DNA of 64,000 nucleotides from Artocarpus heterophyllus (taxonomy: Eukaryota > Streptophyta > Magnoliopsida > Rosales > Moraceae). A program made the translations under genes and the position numbers. The first letter of the stretch is position 1. Every line of letters begins with the position of its first letter. Below are positions 1 to 13,700 of this stretch, piece by piece. The notes beneath the pieces were generated by a model. The model saw only the letters and a list, made by a program, of their open reading frames with translations, was not told the origin of the DNA and made no database searches. The DNA is taken from positions 34,555,521-34,619,520 of the forward strand of contig CM046333.1 of assembly GCA_025403435.1 (NCBI GenBank), written 5' to 3'.

Positions 1-170
1 AGACCTTTTATTATCAGCAAAAAGCTAATTTTTGGAATTCATTAATTCAGTTGAAAACATTACACTACAGAAATCAGTTTCTTAACCGTCAGAAGACCTA
101 CTAATCGAGCTATTAATTGATGTAAGATTTCCTTAAACCACGCCCAACAAAATTTAATAGTGTACCACAT
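1..170 (-). other. 3' untranslated region of the KH gene
   Basis: This AT-rich stretch directly follows the TAA stop of the KH-domain gene at 173-171. It shows no coding structure and is most simply 3' UTR or downstream flank. The window edge cuts it, so the polyadenylation site cannot be placed. Confidence 0.5.
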
Positions 171-3100
171 TTAATGAGGTGCAGCATACATCTGCGCTGC
201 TGAGTCGTATTGAGCATAAACAGGCTGAGGTTGAGGTGATTGAGTTTTTCCATAAGCAACTGAAGTACTTGGTTGAACACCAAAAGCAGCAGTCTGTGGG
301 GCCGACTGATCGTAACTTTGCTGAGCCTGTGTAGGTTGAGCAGCATAACCCACCTGCGTGGTTGGCGGTGCAACATAACCTGACGCAGGCGCTGCACCAT
401 ATGAAGGATCTTGGGGTGCTTGATACCCATAACTTGCAGTGTTTGGAGCAGACTGCTCAGCATAACCTTGCTGTGACGATGGGTATTGCCCATACGCTGC
501 AGTGGGACCCACTTGTGCGTAGCCCGCAGCCTGCTGCAAACCAGACTGGCCATAACTTGCAACAGACGGCTGGCCTCCTTGCTGAGGATAGGCTGAGCCA
601 GTTGCCGGTGGTGGCTGGTTATACCCCTCAGCAACTTGAGCAGCAGAACCGTACGGAGGATATGCCTGCTGGGTCGGTCCACCAGACGCATATGGATATG
701 TCTGCTGCTGGGGTGGCACACTCTGACCATATGATTGGCCAGGCGCAGAACCTTGATAAGGCACATCACCAGGTTGTTGACTAGGCCTGGGAGGGCCATA
801 AGATTGAGGTGGTGGCCCCTGAGATGGCATGCCATACGGTGGCTTACCATACTGCTGCTGTTGCCCATAACCTATTGGCACACCTGGGTGTGGATATGAA
901 TGAGAACTCCCAAAGTGATGCTGTGTTGGAGCATGATCATCATATCCATGACTGTAGCCTTGTTGAGAATGAGATGTTTGCGAATAAGGCGCTGGATGCC
1001 CATACTCTGGACCCTGATGCTGTCCATAATTGTAATTTGCTTGGGATTGTGGAGGGCCCATTGTAGGGTTGGGAGAAGGGCCAGAAGCATGTGGAGGAAC
1101 CGGAGCAGAATGTTGGGCAGAGCCGTGTGTATCTGATAAATGGCCTTTTTGTCCTCCATAATAATCATAACCACCACCGTGTTGAGGCATCCCATGCATG
1201 CTGGGGGGCGGTCTATGCTCCCAACCAGAGCTATAGCCACTTCTTGGACCCATTTGTTGGGGATAACTTCCATACGAAGGTGCATACTGTGGATTGTGAG
1301 ACGGGTAAGGCCCTCGCTGGTGATAATCATAAGAGTTCTGGTGTGCCATGTGACCCCCTCGAGGACCCCATTGAGGAGGTCCAGGGGGGCCGCGGGGCCG
1401 GTAGCTCTGCTGGTTAAAACCACTGGAGAAGGATGACGGCCTCACAGTCTATTCACAATCAAATCACAAAACAAGATAGTTATAAAATGCAAACAAGTTC
1501 TTTCAACATTATACAAGAAAACAAATAAAATCACAGGAATGAAAATAGGAATACGAGTCACTGCTTAAACTTGGTAACCACATCCTGAGTTTAAATAATT
1601 AAAGGGTTTCCATGACGTCAACTTTTACTGAATTAAATGAGCACAAAGACTATGATAATTTCAGAAAGAAACCATGTCAAACTATTATTTCAAGTTCCAA
1701 CAGAGAAACAAAGTAATATCCAAAGGTACAAACAGCAAAGTTATATTCATGGATAAAGATGCATACAACTCCACAAAAAAGTTATCATAAAGAAAGGCTG
1801 GTAAAAATTCAGAACTTTCTACAATTAAAACCATAAGAAACTTGTGAGGCTGTCCAGATATCACATTTCAAACAACATAATGGCAAATAAAAGCATAATT
1901 TCTCAACATTTGCTTCCATCTTTATATAGATCCATGTCCTAATACCAACCTTGACACTCAAATAGAATGACCTTTAGAGACCCTACCATTCAAAATCAGT
2001 CTGTATCTTGATTACGCTCACCCATTGAAATCAGGCCCTCTATAGAACAAATTGAACGGTCAAAAGTATCACACAGATCATCAAGCGGCTTAATGATTTT
2101 AGAATCCTTTACCTTCATCCGAAGAGAGGTTGAGGGCTTGAGGCAATACCATGACTTCGGTTTTATCATCAAGTTGATGTTCCACAAAGTAAAAAAAAAA
2201 AAAAGGCCCAGGATTTTGAATTGGAAAATAGAAGAGCAGAAATAGATGACTGTTAAAAATTTACTAATAAATATCTAAAACTTATTCACTACAGCATGTG
2301 ATATTCATTCGAATGGTCCTAATATCCAATACAAGAACCTTTTACGAATAATCAAATATAAATTCCATCACCAATATTTAATTGTGGCCTCTGTTCCTTA
2401 TTTTATTTACGTTCATGTATCATTCAGCATATAAGACCACTTCTGCAAAACCAAACGGCCAAAACCAAAGAAATGCAGACATGTAATAACAGAAGTGAAC
2501 CAAAATTATCCAGCAAACAATTTATGTCACATGGAAACAATCCAGAGACTGAAGAAACAAATGCCATGACAAAAGATACGTGACTTTCTAAGAAAGAAAG
2601 CATTTAAGTTTAAAAAACTTAAGACTCCAAGGTTCCCCGACAAAGCAACATCAGGTCAGACATACGACTATATAATAGTTTGTCCTTTCATTCAAAAACT
2701 GTACATACATATCAACTTATCCTCGATGCCACGGCACAACTTCAATACAATTCCCAAGCATTGACCCATGCAAATTTTCTCTATTCTTTCTTCACTAGGA
2801 ATTTCAGACACATCTCATGCACAGGTCTTGGTAGTGCTTATAACTAAGGTTAATGCAACAGTCTTACTGAATTACAATTTTTACTTTCATGTCTCAAAGC
2901 AGCCTTACCAACTATGAACATCCTGCAATCGCGAGATTAAATGCCTGATACCTTTCTTCGGTGGACGAGAGGAAATAGAGGTTGTCTATTGCTACACCAA
3001 GAAAGCAATGCTGACCCCATGGAAAAGGCAATAGCCCAATCTGCAGTTTTAAAGCCAACCAATTCGAAATTGGCACCTTCAACATAAAAAAATCATGGCA

Positions 3101-6100
3101 ACCGACATCTTGGATTGAATATATGATCTTCCTAAGAGCAATCAAGAGACCTTGGCATGGATTTTTCATCAATATTGCATACTCTCACTATTGTCAGAAA
3201 CTCTTAACTCCCACAGTATACAAGGAAACAAATCTTCCTCAGATGCTAGAGTGACAGACAAATTATTTCGAAAGGCAATCATGTAAAGACCACATATGTT
3301 GCTTCCCAAATGTAAGTGACACCGACGTTATGCTCTACCAGACCCATTCCATAATTTGTTGAAAAAAGGTTATATTGTATATAACAAAACTAAACACACT
3401 GATACTCAATCAACGTTATATTTAAACATGGTGACAGATGAACACAGTAACAAATTAGATTGGAGTGACATGTACAAAAATTTGAATTCCACAAAAATAT
3501 ATGATACCCTGCTACATACGACCAAAATATCTACACAGAGCAACTTTTGTCGAGCATAACTAAGAAACCTGACATCAACATACTTCTCAATTGTATTCAA
3601 AAATCATACAGGTAAAAAAATTAACGAGCACAAGAACTCCCAGTTATAATGACATCAACATGAGGATCCCAAATAATAAATATACAGAAAGAAGATGTGA
3701 AGTGACAAGCTGGATGGCCCAAGAAAATAAATACTAGATAGACAAGTTATATTTTATGATGGAAAGAAAGATACTTTAGATACATCAAAATGCATTATGG
3801 AATTGCATAACAGTGGGAGAAATGCTGCAATCGCCAAGAGAATTTACAAAATATCCCCCAAGTACACCTTGAAAATTATGAAGAACCCAAACCTAGCATA
3901 TGTTTTCATACTTAAAAAGCACATTGGATATCATGCTAGCAAAACATTCTATAGAGGAGCCATACAAATACAGTAACGTATAAATATTCAAGCAAGCAGT
4001 ATAATAACTAGAATAAACCAACCACAACTCAGACGCCATGCCAACTAGCATTTTAAAGAGCAAAGGCAATAAGGTCAATAACTAACCTGACTCATAACTT
4101 CCTCTATCATTTCTCTAGCAATTTCAATTTGCCTTTTATCACCAGTCACTCGAACAGTCCTTTCCTTAGATTCATCCCCTTCTGGAAGATGTTGAGGTAT
4201 CAACTGAAAACGGAGAAAGGTGACATCTTTAGAATTTTGATAGGAAAAGGACAGAGATGATTGCTCCAAATACAAGGCAAGGCATACAATATCAACTACC
4301 TGGATGCGTGCACCTGATCTGGCCTGCAGACCTTTAATAGTTTCCCCACCTCTGCCTATGATTAAACCAACCTGGCCCAGTAACTTTTAAGTAAGCCAAT
4401 GTTGAAAAAACACAGGTGCAGAATGCAGATACAAAAAATTATAGCTAATGTTATTGTGACCTTCTCATTTGGGACTTGTATCTCAATTTGTTCCATAGCT
4501 GCTGCCGCCTGTGAAGTAGCAAGGCCTCTGGCCACAAGGGAAGGAGAGCCACCCACATCAGCCTGCAGAAGAATACAAAGACTAAGCATATACCAAACAA
4601 AAGTCTTTTATCCTAAAGTACGGAATTGCAAGGTAGCACATATAGCGTGTAAGGGAAGGGGACCGAGCTAAGTTTGGGAAAGAAGTTTGGCACCAAAAGG
4701 AAGAAGGATGAAATAAAAGGAAGCATAAATAACCTCAGCAATGACAGCATTGATAAGCTTCTCAGCCTTATTTATGTTGTCCAGAGTTCCACTTATCTCG
4801 ACAGGCCTTGTGGCAGCATATGGGTCAGCCTCGGCATCTCTTGTAATTTGAATTTTTGCTCCTGAATTGTACTGAAGGTACCTTATAGTGTCCCCAGCCT
4901 TCCCAATGAGAACCCCAACCTGCAATGACAACTTGCAACGCATCAGTCAAAAACATAACACTTTTTGAAGCTGCAGAGAAACCATCAAAGCAAAACTTGG
5001 GTACACATAACAGTGGATGACAGGGCCTTCTTCTATGCTTAATGGTTGTGTTATTGTTCCAGTCTAGTGTTCTATATCCAACTATAACACTTATTTGTCA
5101 AATACACCCAACAACAGACAATCTAAGGTGAAATTGAAGAGCCATAAAGCAAACCTTGTTATTTGGAACATCCACTCTGTGAGTAATTGTTGCATCATCA
5201 GATGTAGGTTGATCTTTCTGTGCAGAAGGATCATCTTCCTTGTGATGACCCTCTGAGGAATCCGGCTGAGCGTCCTCTTTAGATGAATCCTGAGTACCGT
5301 CTGATTTCTGGACAGACAGTTGTTCAACATCCTCGGAGGGCTGCTCATCAGTTACTTTTTCTGCAGTCCCACCGGACTGAGGTTGAGCTTCCTCCGAGCC
5401 AGTGCTCTCCAAAACTGGCTGATCAACTTTGTCCTTTACGGGGTCATCTACTTTCTCTTCTTGGTGCCCATTTTCACTAGCTGCAACAGAGCAAATTTGA
5501 CGAATTGGAAAACAATTTTTAACCAATCAAACCGAGCAGTTGAATTTCACGGGCACAGTTTCATTAACAAAAAAGAGGAATCTCGTATACAGCCTACTAA
5601 AAGTATACTGAATTTATTTGGGTCACAAAGCATGAGAAATTTTATTCCTCGACAAAAAGGAGGTAACGTTGGGAAAGAGAAAAAAAGTCTGTTTCTTTTC
5701 GAACACTGGAGGATAAATTTACCCAAAAAAGAAAACCTTAACAAAAAGAGTTAAAAAAATTTCATTCCTTCCTTGTTCAAAAAGAGATTATTCGCAAATC
5801 AGAAACAAATTTTATGAACAACCCCAACATTACAATTTACAAGCAAGAATGCAGCTCAACAAGTGCTGAGACTAAAAACGCTTCCAAAATACCACATTTC
5901 TTGTTCGAATCGAAATTATCCTTAATCGGAAAGAAATTCATAAAAAAAAAAAGAAAAGAAACCCTAACATGAAAACAAGAACGAGCCATTACAAGAACAT
6001 CGGAATACCTGAACCATCAGACTTCGCATCAAGCCGTGGCCGCTTCGCGTCGGCTTTATCGGAGGCTTCCTCCACCTCCGCCGCCGCATCGCGCTCGCCA

Positions 6101-6231
6101 TTCGATTTTTCCGTCTCTTCGGAGGTGGGCTCGGCCTGGTCTGGGGCTTCGGGTTCCAAGTCCTCGAGCTTCCGCTTGTGATCCAACGGCACGGGGTTCG
6201 CCTCGGCCGCTGCAACTTCCTCCTCAGCCAT
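171..6231 (-). CDS. KH-domain RNA-binding protein, FUBP-like (two KH domains, PGQY-rich tail)
   Basis: Seven exons join in frame: 6231-6009, 5480-5155, 4919-4734, 4562-4461, 4371-4300, 4203-4087 and 1448-171, giving 767 residues. Every junction is GT/AG. The acidic N-terminus carries basic nuclear-localisation-like patches (KRKLED near residue 19, AKRPRLD near 63). KH1 spans about 184-245 with the loop GKAG at 189-192. KH2 spans about 280-342 with GRGG at 285-288. Residues 343-767 are rich in Pro, Gln, Gly and Tyr, a low-complexity tail typical of this family. Such proteins bind single-stranded nucleic acid, mainly RNA, and probably act in the nucleus. The start is the first ATG of an open 5' exon. 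The last intron (1449-4086, 2.6 kb) is unusually long, but phase 0 on both sides supports direct joining. The exon model is inferred from splice consensus and family layout; no transcript was available. Confidence 0.9.
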
Positions 6232-6294
6232 AGCTAAACCCTAGGTGGAAGGGGACAAGCAAATCTAGGGTTTCGATAGGTAGATAAGTGTCTG

Positions 6295-6298
<4 letters not shown>

Positions 6299-6337
<39 letters not shown>
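6299..6337. repeat. (GA)n microsatellite in the KH-gene 5' leader
   Basis: About 19 uninterrupted GA dinucleotides lie some 70 bp upstream of the KH-gene ATG. On the coding strand they read as CT. Pyrimidine-rich CT tracts are common in plant 5' leaders and core promoters, so this may be part of the promoter or UTR. The length is likely to vary between individuals. Confidence 0.9.
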
Positions 6338-6339
<2 letters not shown>

Positions 6340-6480
6340 TTTAGGCGGGTGAAGGAAGGAAATGGAGACAAAGACGTGGATGTAAGTGAAGAGAGGGCTT
6401 AAGGCTGAGATATTTTTTTGGGGGAGAACTTTTTTAGGGTTTGGTAGTGAGTTGGGTTGGGTTGGGTTGTAATGGGCCAT

Positions 6481-8030
6481 TTATTTCGGCCCAATGTCAA
6501 TTTACACAATCTGCAACCCATTTCAGCTTACCTCCTTGATCCTCTAACTGTACTTCTTCCTAATATCAATTTTTTTAGACGACTCAATTATGAGAAAAAT
6601 AAAAAATTTATTTAAAAAATTAAATACAAAATAAAGTCTACTTAAAGGTTATTTTTAGATTTTTAATATATGTAATTTTAAAAAAAGAGACATATAAATA
6701 ATATTTATGATTTAAAGACATATTTCAATTCACTTTTTAAAAAGGGTCATATTGTGCAATTTTTTACTTAACAATACTGGTAATGGTCGGAAACACACGC
6801 TACGCATGTGCACATTTCACATGTGAATTCTTTTAACATGATAATTTATAATAAATACCTACATATAAGGTTATAAAGATAAAAAAATAGAAAAATAAAA
6901 AAGAGTGAGATATAGGACAAAAATTAAGAAAATAAATAAAAAAGAAAAAGAAAAAGATGTTGGAAGAAAGAAAAGTAAATTAAAAAAAAGGCATGTGGTT
7001 TTATATATGTAATAAAGAAAAGATACTTGAAAGAAAGCTTGGGGAAAAAAGTTTTGAAAAAGCAAAAAAAAAAAAAGAAGAAAGAAAGAAAGAGGAGATA
7101 GTGACACGTGGCAACATGACAGGAAATGGAGTTGCTTCTTTTATATATACATACATATATATATATATATATATCGTGTATAGATTAGATAAATGAATAA
7201 AAATCATTGTTTGTTTTTTGGTCATCTGAAATGATGCATTTCGTACTTTACCTATTTTTTCTCTTTTATTTCTTCAATTTTTGAAGCTCAGAATTTAGAA
7301 ACCTACCGCTTTTCATTATCTCTCTCGCAACTTTCATACTCATAGCAAACATTGCTTGGTAAACTTCTTTGGACTTTTATCCCCTGCTAATGTCGGGGTG
7401 TAATTTAGTAAGCCCAAATTAATAGCCCACCAACTGGGCCGAAAGTCTAAAATTAGATTTGGATGACAACGAGCGAATAAACGAATGAAAGTCTTGATTC
7501 GCGGGTGTTTGGAGTTGATGAAGTTGAAGAATTAAGCCTAATAATGTCAAGAACAAAGTGAGTCGTCGTTGTACGTTTTTTGAAACATACTCAAAAGTCT
7601 GGATGCGTGAACAATAAGAGTGCAACATGTGTCCCATTGCACCCATTACCAACCCGGACCTGAACCCGGACCTGAACCCGGACCCAGACCCGTCTGCGAC
7701 ATGGGGAGTGCATCAGACGGATCAGAAGCCCAACCAATATTCTAACTAGGGCTAAGACTCCCCAATGATGGGGCTATGCACTCCCCATGTTCTTCATACA
7801 CGAGTGCATTACAAATACATTTTGAACTTTTACTATTATTTTTCCAAAACATTGTACTTTGTAATTGAAGCTGTAAAAAACTTTTGAAGATACATTGACG
7901 ATTGTCCGACCTTTGAAAGGAAGTGCTAGTAATTATTGAAATGAGTTTGGATTAAATATGTCTCAAGTATCTACTTTGTTCCTCCTTTTTTATTTTGTAG
8001 GAGCTAATTAATAAGATAAGTACCACCAAA
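6481..8030. other. AT-rich intergenic DNA, no gene seen
   Basis: Upstream flank of the KH gene. It holds purine-rich low-complexity DNA (6870-7100) and an AT dinucleotide run (about 7152-7174). Three 12-bp units of the type CCGGACCTGAAC lie at about 7651-7690. A perfect 14-bp inverted repeat lies at 7700-7713 and 7776-7789. The short open frames here are low complexity and not supported. Confidence 0.6.
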
Positions 8031-8600
8031 AGGGTGCGTTTGGCATGTGAATGGGTTTAACACAAGCAATGACGGAGCTAGGATTTTTTGTTAGAAGAGG
8101 CTAATATATTATAATATATAAGATTATATATATTCCACTTTTTAAGAGGGTTTTGTTCAAATTTTAGTAATTTTTTCTGTATATAACTTATATACATGTT
8201 TATAATATAGGTTGGAAAAAAGAGTTAAGGGGCCTTAGTTTCTACATGCCTCTGAACACAAGACTTGATTGATAAAGACAATCCTATCCTATCTAGTCTA
8301 ATTCTAATCTTACAATCCAATCTTCTCCACACCTGCCAAACAGAGGGAAAAGCTAATAGCTGCTGTGGATTAGCATCTTATGCTCATTTTTTACTCTCTA
8401 TTTTCCTTTATTCAGGAGCTAATAAGGTAAGTAGTACCCAAACAAGGTCAATTATAAACATAGGTGCGTTTGGCATGTTAATAGGTTAAACACATGACTT
8501 GATTGATAAACATAATCCTATCCTATCAAGGTCAATTATAATCTTATAATCCAATCTAGTCTACACGTGCCAAACAAGGCCGCGGGGGAAAACTAAAAGC
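8030..8600. repeat. Duplicated small inverted-repeat (MITE-like) element
   Basis: A block starting with GTGCGTTTGGCATGT occurs at about 8033 and again at about 8464. After each copy come closely similar stretches (ACTTGATTGATAAA, CAATCCTATCCTATC, TACAATCCAATCT, CCAAACA). The right side carries CACGTGCCAAACAAGGC, the inverse of the starting motif. This suggests two tandem or nested copies of a short non-autonomous DNA transposon. The superfamily cannot be set, and no clear target duplication was found. Confidence 0.5.
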
Positions 8601-9319
8601 TACTATGGATTGGTGTCTTATGCTCTTCTTTTACCCTTCTTATGATAAACCAATTGTGTAAAATCTCATATGCTATAATGTAAAGCAAAAAGTTGTTATA
8701 GTGTAAGGTTTTCATATGCTACAGTTTTAGGACCAATACTTTTTTAGTTCAAACCAGTTCGTTGGACATCCTATTAGTTTATGAATTTGGAGATTAATTA
8801 AAGTAATTGAAACCTTTACTAGGTAATAAGCCAAATAATCACTGTCGACCAAGGTCACGGAAAGATGTATGCACATGTAACTTCTTAAAGGAGCCTCACG
8901 TCAAAACAACGACATGACATGCATGAGTACGTCCTTGCTGAATAATTCCTATGATTTATAATACATGTGTTCTACTTTTCACGCACAATTTTCATGATTA
9001 GATCTTCAATTTCAGTGAACAAAGGCTAATCACACTCTAGATAAAGAACCACGTATCTATATCCACATAACTAAACAAGTATATTTGTATGCAAACACAA
9101 ATATAGACAGTAAAAGTGTGAAATTAAACCAACCAAATTGAAGTAAACCAACCAAATTTACGCACTTCAATTCCCCCCCTCTTCCCCCTCCTTCCTTTTT
9201 CTTGGAAACCATTAACTAGCTCTGTTAGTTTTAACAAATTAAATTCAACTGCATGATTAATAATGTCTACTTAATTTCCGCGTAATAATTTATGATCATA
9301 GACAAATCTTGACTAACGA

Positions 9320-10700
9320 GGATACATTAATTAAGATGATAATACTAATTAATTTAAATTTGAAAATATTAGGGTTTAGTTTAAATTTCCTTTATATTAT
9401 CTAGTTTCCTATTTTTTAATATTTAAATTAGATTAGGTTTCAATATTTGAGTTCAATTGGGTTGTTCTTGTAACACTATAAGCACCGAGTTTATTCAATA
9501 GAAAGGCTATATCATATTTTTTCCTCTATTATTCTCTATATGGTATTTATGAATATCGGCATACTGTCAAACCATGTTAAATCTTCTTCTTTTTTCTCCT
9601 ATATTTTATTTTCTTATTTAATTTTCTATAAAAGTCCAGAGCAGTACACTCCTTAAATTGTCTCTCTTTATTAGAATAGTACCCTCCTAAGACTATCTCT
9701 TAGAGATGTATTCTCTTGGGATTGTCTCTTTAGCTTTCTTCCTTCTGTTTTATTCTCGATATTTAGGGCATTACCATTCTGGGACTGTCAGTCTCTCTTA
9801 TTCTCTAAAATTCTCCTTCTCTTTCCCTTCTAATTTCTCACTTTCCATCTTTTCGTCTTATTTTTACTTCGGAGTTCCTAAAGAACTCCACTTTATTGTG
9901 TTCTTCTTCTACTAATAAATAACATCAAACTTGCTCAACGATCCAACAGAAGCAAAATTTTCAATCTTCCACAAAAAAAAAAAAAAGAAGCAAAAAAGAA
10001 GAAGAAGCTTTTTCTGTTCTCTTTTTCTTCTTTCTTCCTCTTACCCTCCGATTTCTCTTATTCTCTTTTTTCAGCAAGTTCTCACTGTTGCCGCCCCATA
10101 GATGCCACCGCTAGTACTCTTCACCCTATAGCCTTCACCTCCAGCTACCGCCGTTCCATAGCCGCTGCCATTGTTACCGCTCATTGCCATTAGTCGTCAC
10201 CTCTTCCAGATCCGCCAACACACCTTGTCATTGCCGGACACCTCAAACTACTTATTGATGGATTTTATCCTCCTCGTCTTGCCGCTATTCAGGCTTCACT
10301 CACTTCCTCTCTCATCCCCTCATCACTTAATCTACCCTTAAGGACAGGATTGGACTCTCCTCGCGGAGCTCCATCTTGCAAAAGCATAATGAAGATATAT
10401 TAATATGATAATACTAAATAATTTAATTTGTAAATATTAGGATTTAGTTTATATTTTCTTTATATTATCTAGTTAATTTCTCATTATAAAGTTTTCTATT
10501 TCTTAATGTCTGAATTAGATTAGGTTTTAATATTTGAGTTAGATTGTAATTGCTCGTTTAACACTATATGTACTCAGTTAATTCAATAGACTTTCTATAC
10601 CTGCTGAATCACGTTAAATCTTCTTCTTCTTTTCTATATTTTATTTTCTTATTTAAATTTCTATATTACCGACCTCTAATTCACTCAAATTTATTTCGGA
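9320..10700. mobile_element. Decayed small LTR-type retroelement (TRIM or Copia remnant)
   Basis: Two diverged direct repeats of roughly 280 bp occur at about 9326-9620 and 10396-10660. Both share ATATTAGG(G/A)TTTAGTTTA, TTATATTATCTAGTT, TTAGATTAGGTTT and TGTTAAATCTTCTTC blocks. They bracket about 0.8 kb containing a pyrimidine-rich stretch and a short GC-richer tract, with no intact frame. The layout fits the LTRs of a small or deleted retroelement. Ends, primer site and target duplication could not be set with confidence. Confidence 0.4.
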
Positions 10701-13700
10701 CCACTTTGTTACCTGAGGGAGTCATTAGTACTCCATTTTATTTTTGTCTAGCTATATAATTCCAAGAACACTTCGACCACATAACAAAATAAGTATCTAA
10801 TATTGGACAACGAGTGACACAAATATTGCAAATCTCTCTCTCTGTGACAATAATAAGTACTAGCTTCTAGACAATATATACATTGTTGCAGCAAAGGGTC
10901 GACAGGAAAAGCACTGATTTTGCTTGACATAGCTGGAGATGGCCGCTTTGTAATGAACAGAAAATTGTTCCACGTTCGTAAGTTATTTTGTTGATCCAAA
11001 AACTGTATGAAAAGTGATATAACGCATAAAGTGATTTGTCTACCTACCTAAGGATCAAGTGGGTTCACCCGCATGTGCACTCTTGGATTCGACGCCAAGA
11101 CTGTTTGCAGCCCATCACATGATGGATTTTCAATATTTTCTACTTCATTGCTCTTGAGACATTATTGCTAATAAAATCATACACACATTTAATGACGACA
11201 TACAGGATCAATAACAATACAAAAACATGCGTTGTGTACTGCATCAAATGTTTTTAACATCTTGGCCATCCTTTTAGTATTTTTCTTCCACAAAACAACA
11301 ACAAAATAATTTAATTAAATAATAAATAAAGAGGGAAAATAGCCAAAAGAAAAAAAGAAGCCATATTATTCGGAATATATTGCCGCACACAAATCCATAA
11401 ATCTTACCTTAGAGTGATTCAAAACATCATCAATGATATATTGGGAGTATATACAAAATATAATAAATTTGTATCTTGTCCTTTGTCTTTTTTTGCCATA
11501 CAAAGTGTGACAGGCTTGCATATGTATACGTAGCTATATATGTATGCGTGTGTGTGTTTATATGAACATATTATTGTCTTTATGTAAAGTGTCTAGCCAG
11601 TTATGTGGACTACATTTGCCTCGTGAAAGGAAAAAACATCAGTCGTCGCTTCTTGTCCTTAATTTGGGCCCCACCTCGAATGGCTATGTGGCGCACACCC
11701 TCCTGAAATGTGATTGTCCGTACGTGTCAAAGAAAACGAAATCGGGACAATGTCCTTCTATTGCCCAAAAAAAAAGGGCCAATGTCCTTCTGTCAGGTTT
11801 TTTAATTATTATCTTTCTACAGTAATCAAGAATTGTCTTTGTTGGACTGGTGATTAATCCGTATAGAATTTACACGAACATAGTAAACGTGAAACCACAC
11901 TTTGAAAAATACAGCTAGGTATCTTCAGAAAACGACTATTTACATGCAGAACAAACAAACATACATCATTTGGCGTCTACTTCAACATGGTGTGGTGTTA
12001 TATTAGCAACTCAATTATTGGGAGAATGGATAAGAATAGATCAATAGTCATTATTTAAGCCTAGTATGCGGATTTGAATTTCCTCATTTTTATTTTCAAA
12101 TAATACTCGCCATTCTAATGAAACATCACAAGAGTTTATTGAGTTTATTGTAGGGTTATGGAGCCTAATTATTGTCGTGAGTCCTGATATTGAGATAATA
12201 AATGAACCTATCTTTGCATACGGTCGAAATAGGGTTGGAACTAAGAGTAGTTCGAGAGTTTTTAACAATTTTATAATTTTGATTTTCCTAATTTTTAATT
12301 AAGGTTTAATTAAAATAAGGCTAGTGAAAACATAGAGGGCTGAGAGATTTGTGTTTTTTTTTTTTATGAACTTCTTACTGATCATAGTAAATTAATTTTG
12401 TTGAAAATAAATGTAGCTGTTACAATAGAAAATCCTTACAAATCTTGCTTGCTCATATTTATTTATTTTCTTTTATGATTATCTTGCTTTCGATAATGTA
12501 AAAATAGGACGTTCAATTTTTCGACTCTTATTCCATTTTTGTGGCAAATGAATAATTTGGAGAATGCGCAAGAATGGAATACATAGCCATTACATGATAA
12601 GCCTCAATTGTCTTGTTTGGATTGATATTGTTTTTGATACATTTGTCATTCTAATGTAAACGTCTAAGGATTTGTTTGCTATGAGGGTTTGGAATGTTAT
12701 GATTTAGAACTTTGTAGTTTGAACCGTGGGTTTTAAACAATATAGTTTAAAAGGTAGTTTTGAATTGACTTTTAGAATAAAAAAGTTTAAAACGAGAATA
12801 AAATATCACATCGAGTTTAAAACGAGAATTGTTGTTTGTAAAACTATAATTTGTGAAAGGAAAACGAGAATTGAAATGATTTTTACTGTAAAAAATGGTT
12901 TAAACCGTATAAACTTGGGAGGGAGAGGCAAACTTTGAATTTTAGGTATTTTGGCCAGTTTAAAACCAGTTTTATAGTTTAAACTAGCCTCAGTTATTAT
13001 TCTACTAAACATTAATTTAAACCGCCTGTATGGTTTAAATTAGTTTATACTGTTTTGAACCTACATACCACATACGGGCTATAATAGTGGAATGCTTATT
13101 CTATGTGTGTATAATATTCTTTAATTTATAATATATGCCATCCCAATTATGCATTGTGTATATCTATAAGTCATTTATAACATTTACGTGTTCAATCAGG
13201 GGTTCTAACGAAAGGCCCTTCTTTGTCGAGGAATAGATTTTTCAAGTGAGTTATCAACTTATGGTAGCTTTCATTCATTGTTTGGCTTTTCCTTTTCTGC
13301 CTTCGGGATGGTATATTGTTTCTTAATTTTATTTATTTTTGTTTGTTACTTTAACAATATTAGAGTGAGATTTACATAGTGAGATATATCGCTTTTGTAG
13401 TTGCTGTTTTTATTTGGATGTGCTCAAACTCCATGATGCCAATTAGTTTATCTCTTTCAGTTTTGTTGGTTATTTACCTTTTTTTACCTTGTATTTTATA
13501 TTTATTCAAACAATATACTATTAATCTTTGTTCTCATTTAATTTATACATTCATATTAGATTTAACAACAAATTTATATTTTTCACGATCAATCTTCAAT
13601 TTTGACATAAAATTACCCAAAATACTCTTAAAATGAAAATAAAGAACTCTAAGACTTTAAAAAAACTTTATACCAAGATTTTTAACTTTTAAAATGTAAA

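Noticed and set aside
113..1436. Several long open frames antisense or out of phase with the last KH-gene exon
   Set aside because: They are shadows of a low-complexity Pro/Gln/Gly/Tyr-coding exon, which leaves other frames open by composition.
2912..3172. Possible extra KH-gene exon in the 2.6-kb intron
   Set aside because: The exons on either side join in phase 0 into a coherent family-like protein. This frame has no KH motif or good splice sites in phase.
9706..9915. 69-codon frame with hydrophobic residues
   Set aside because: It is translated T-rich low-complexity DNA, with no gene context or conserved motif.
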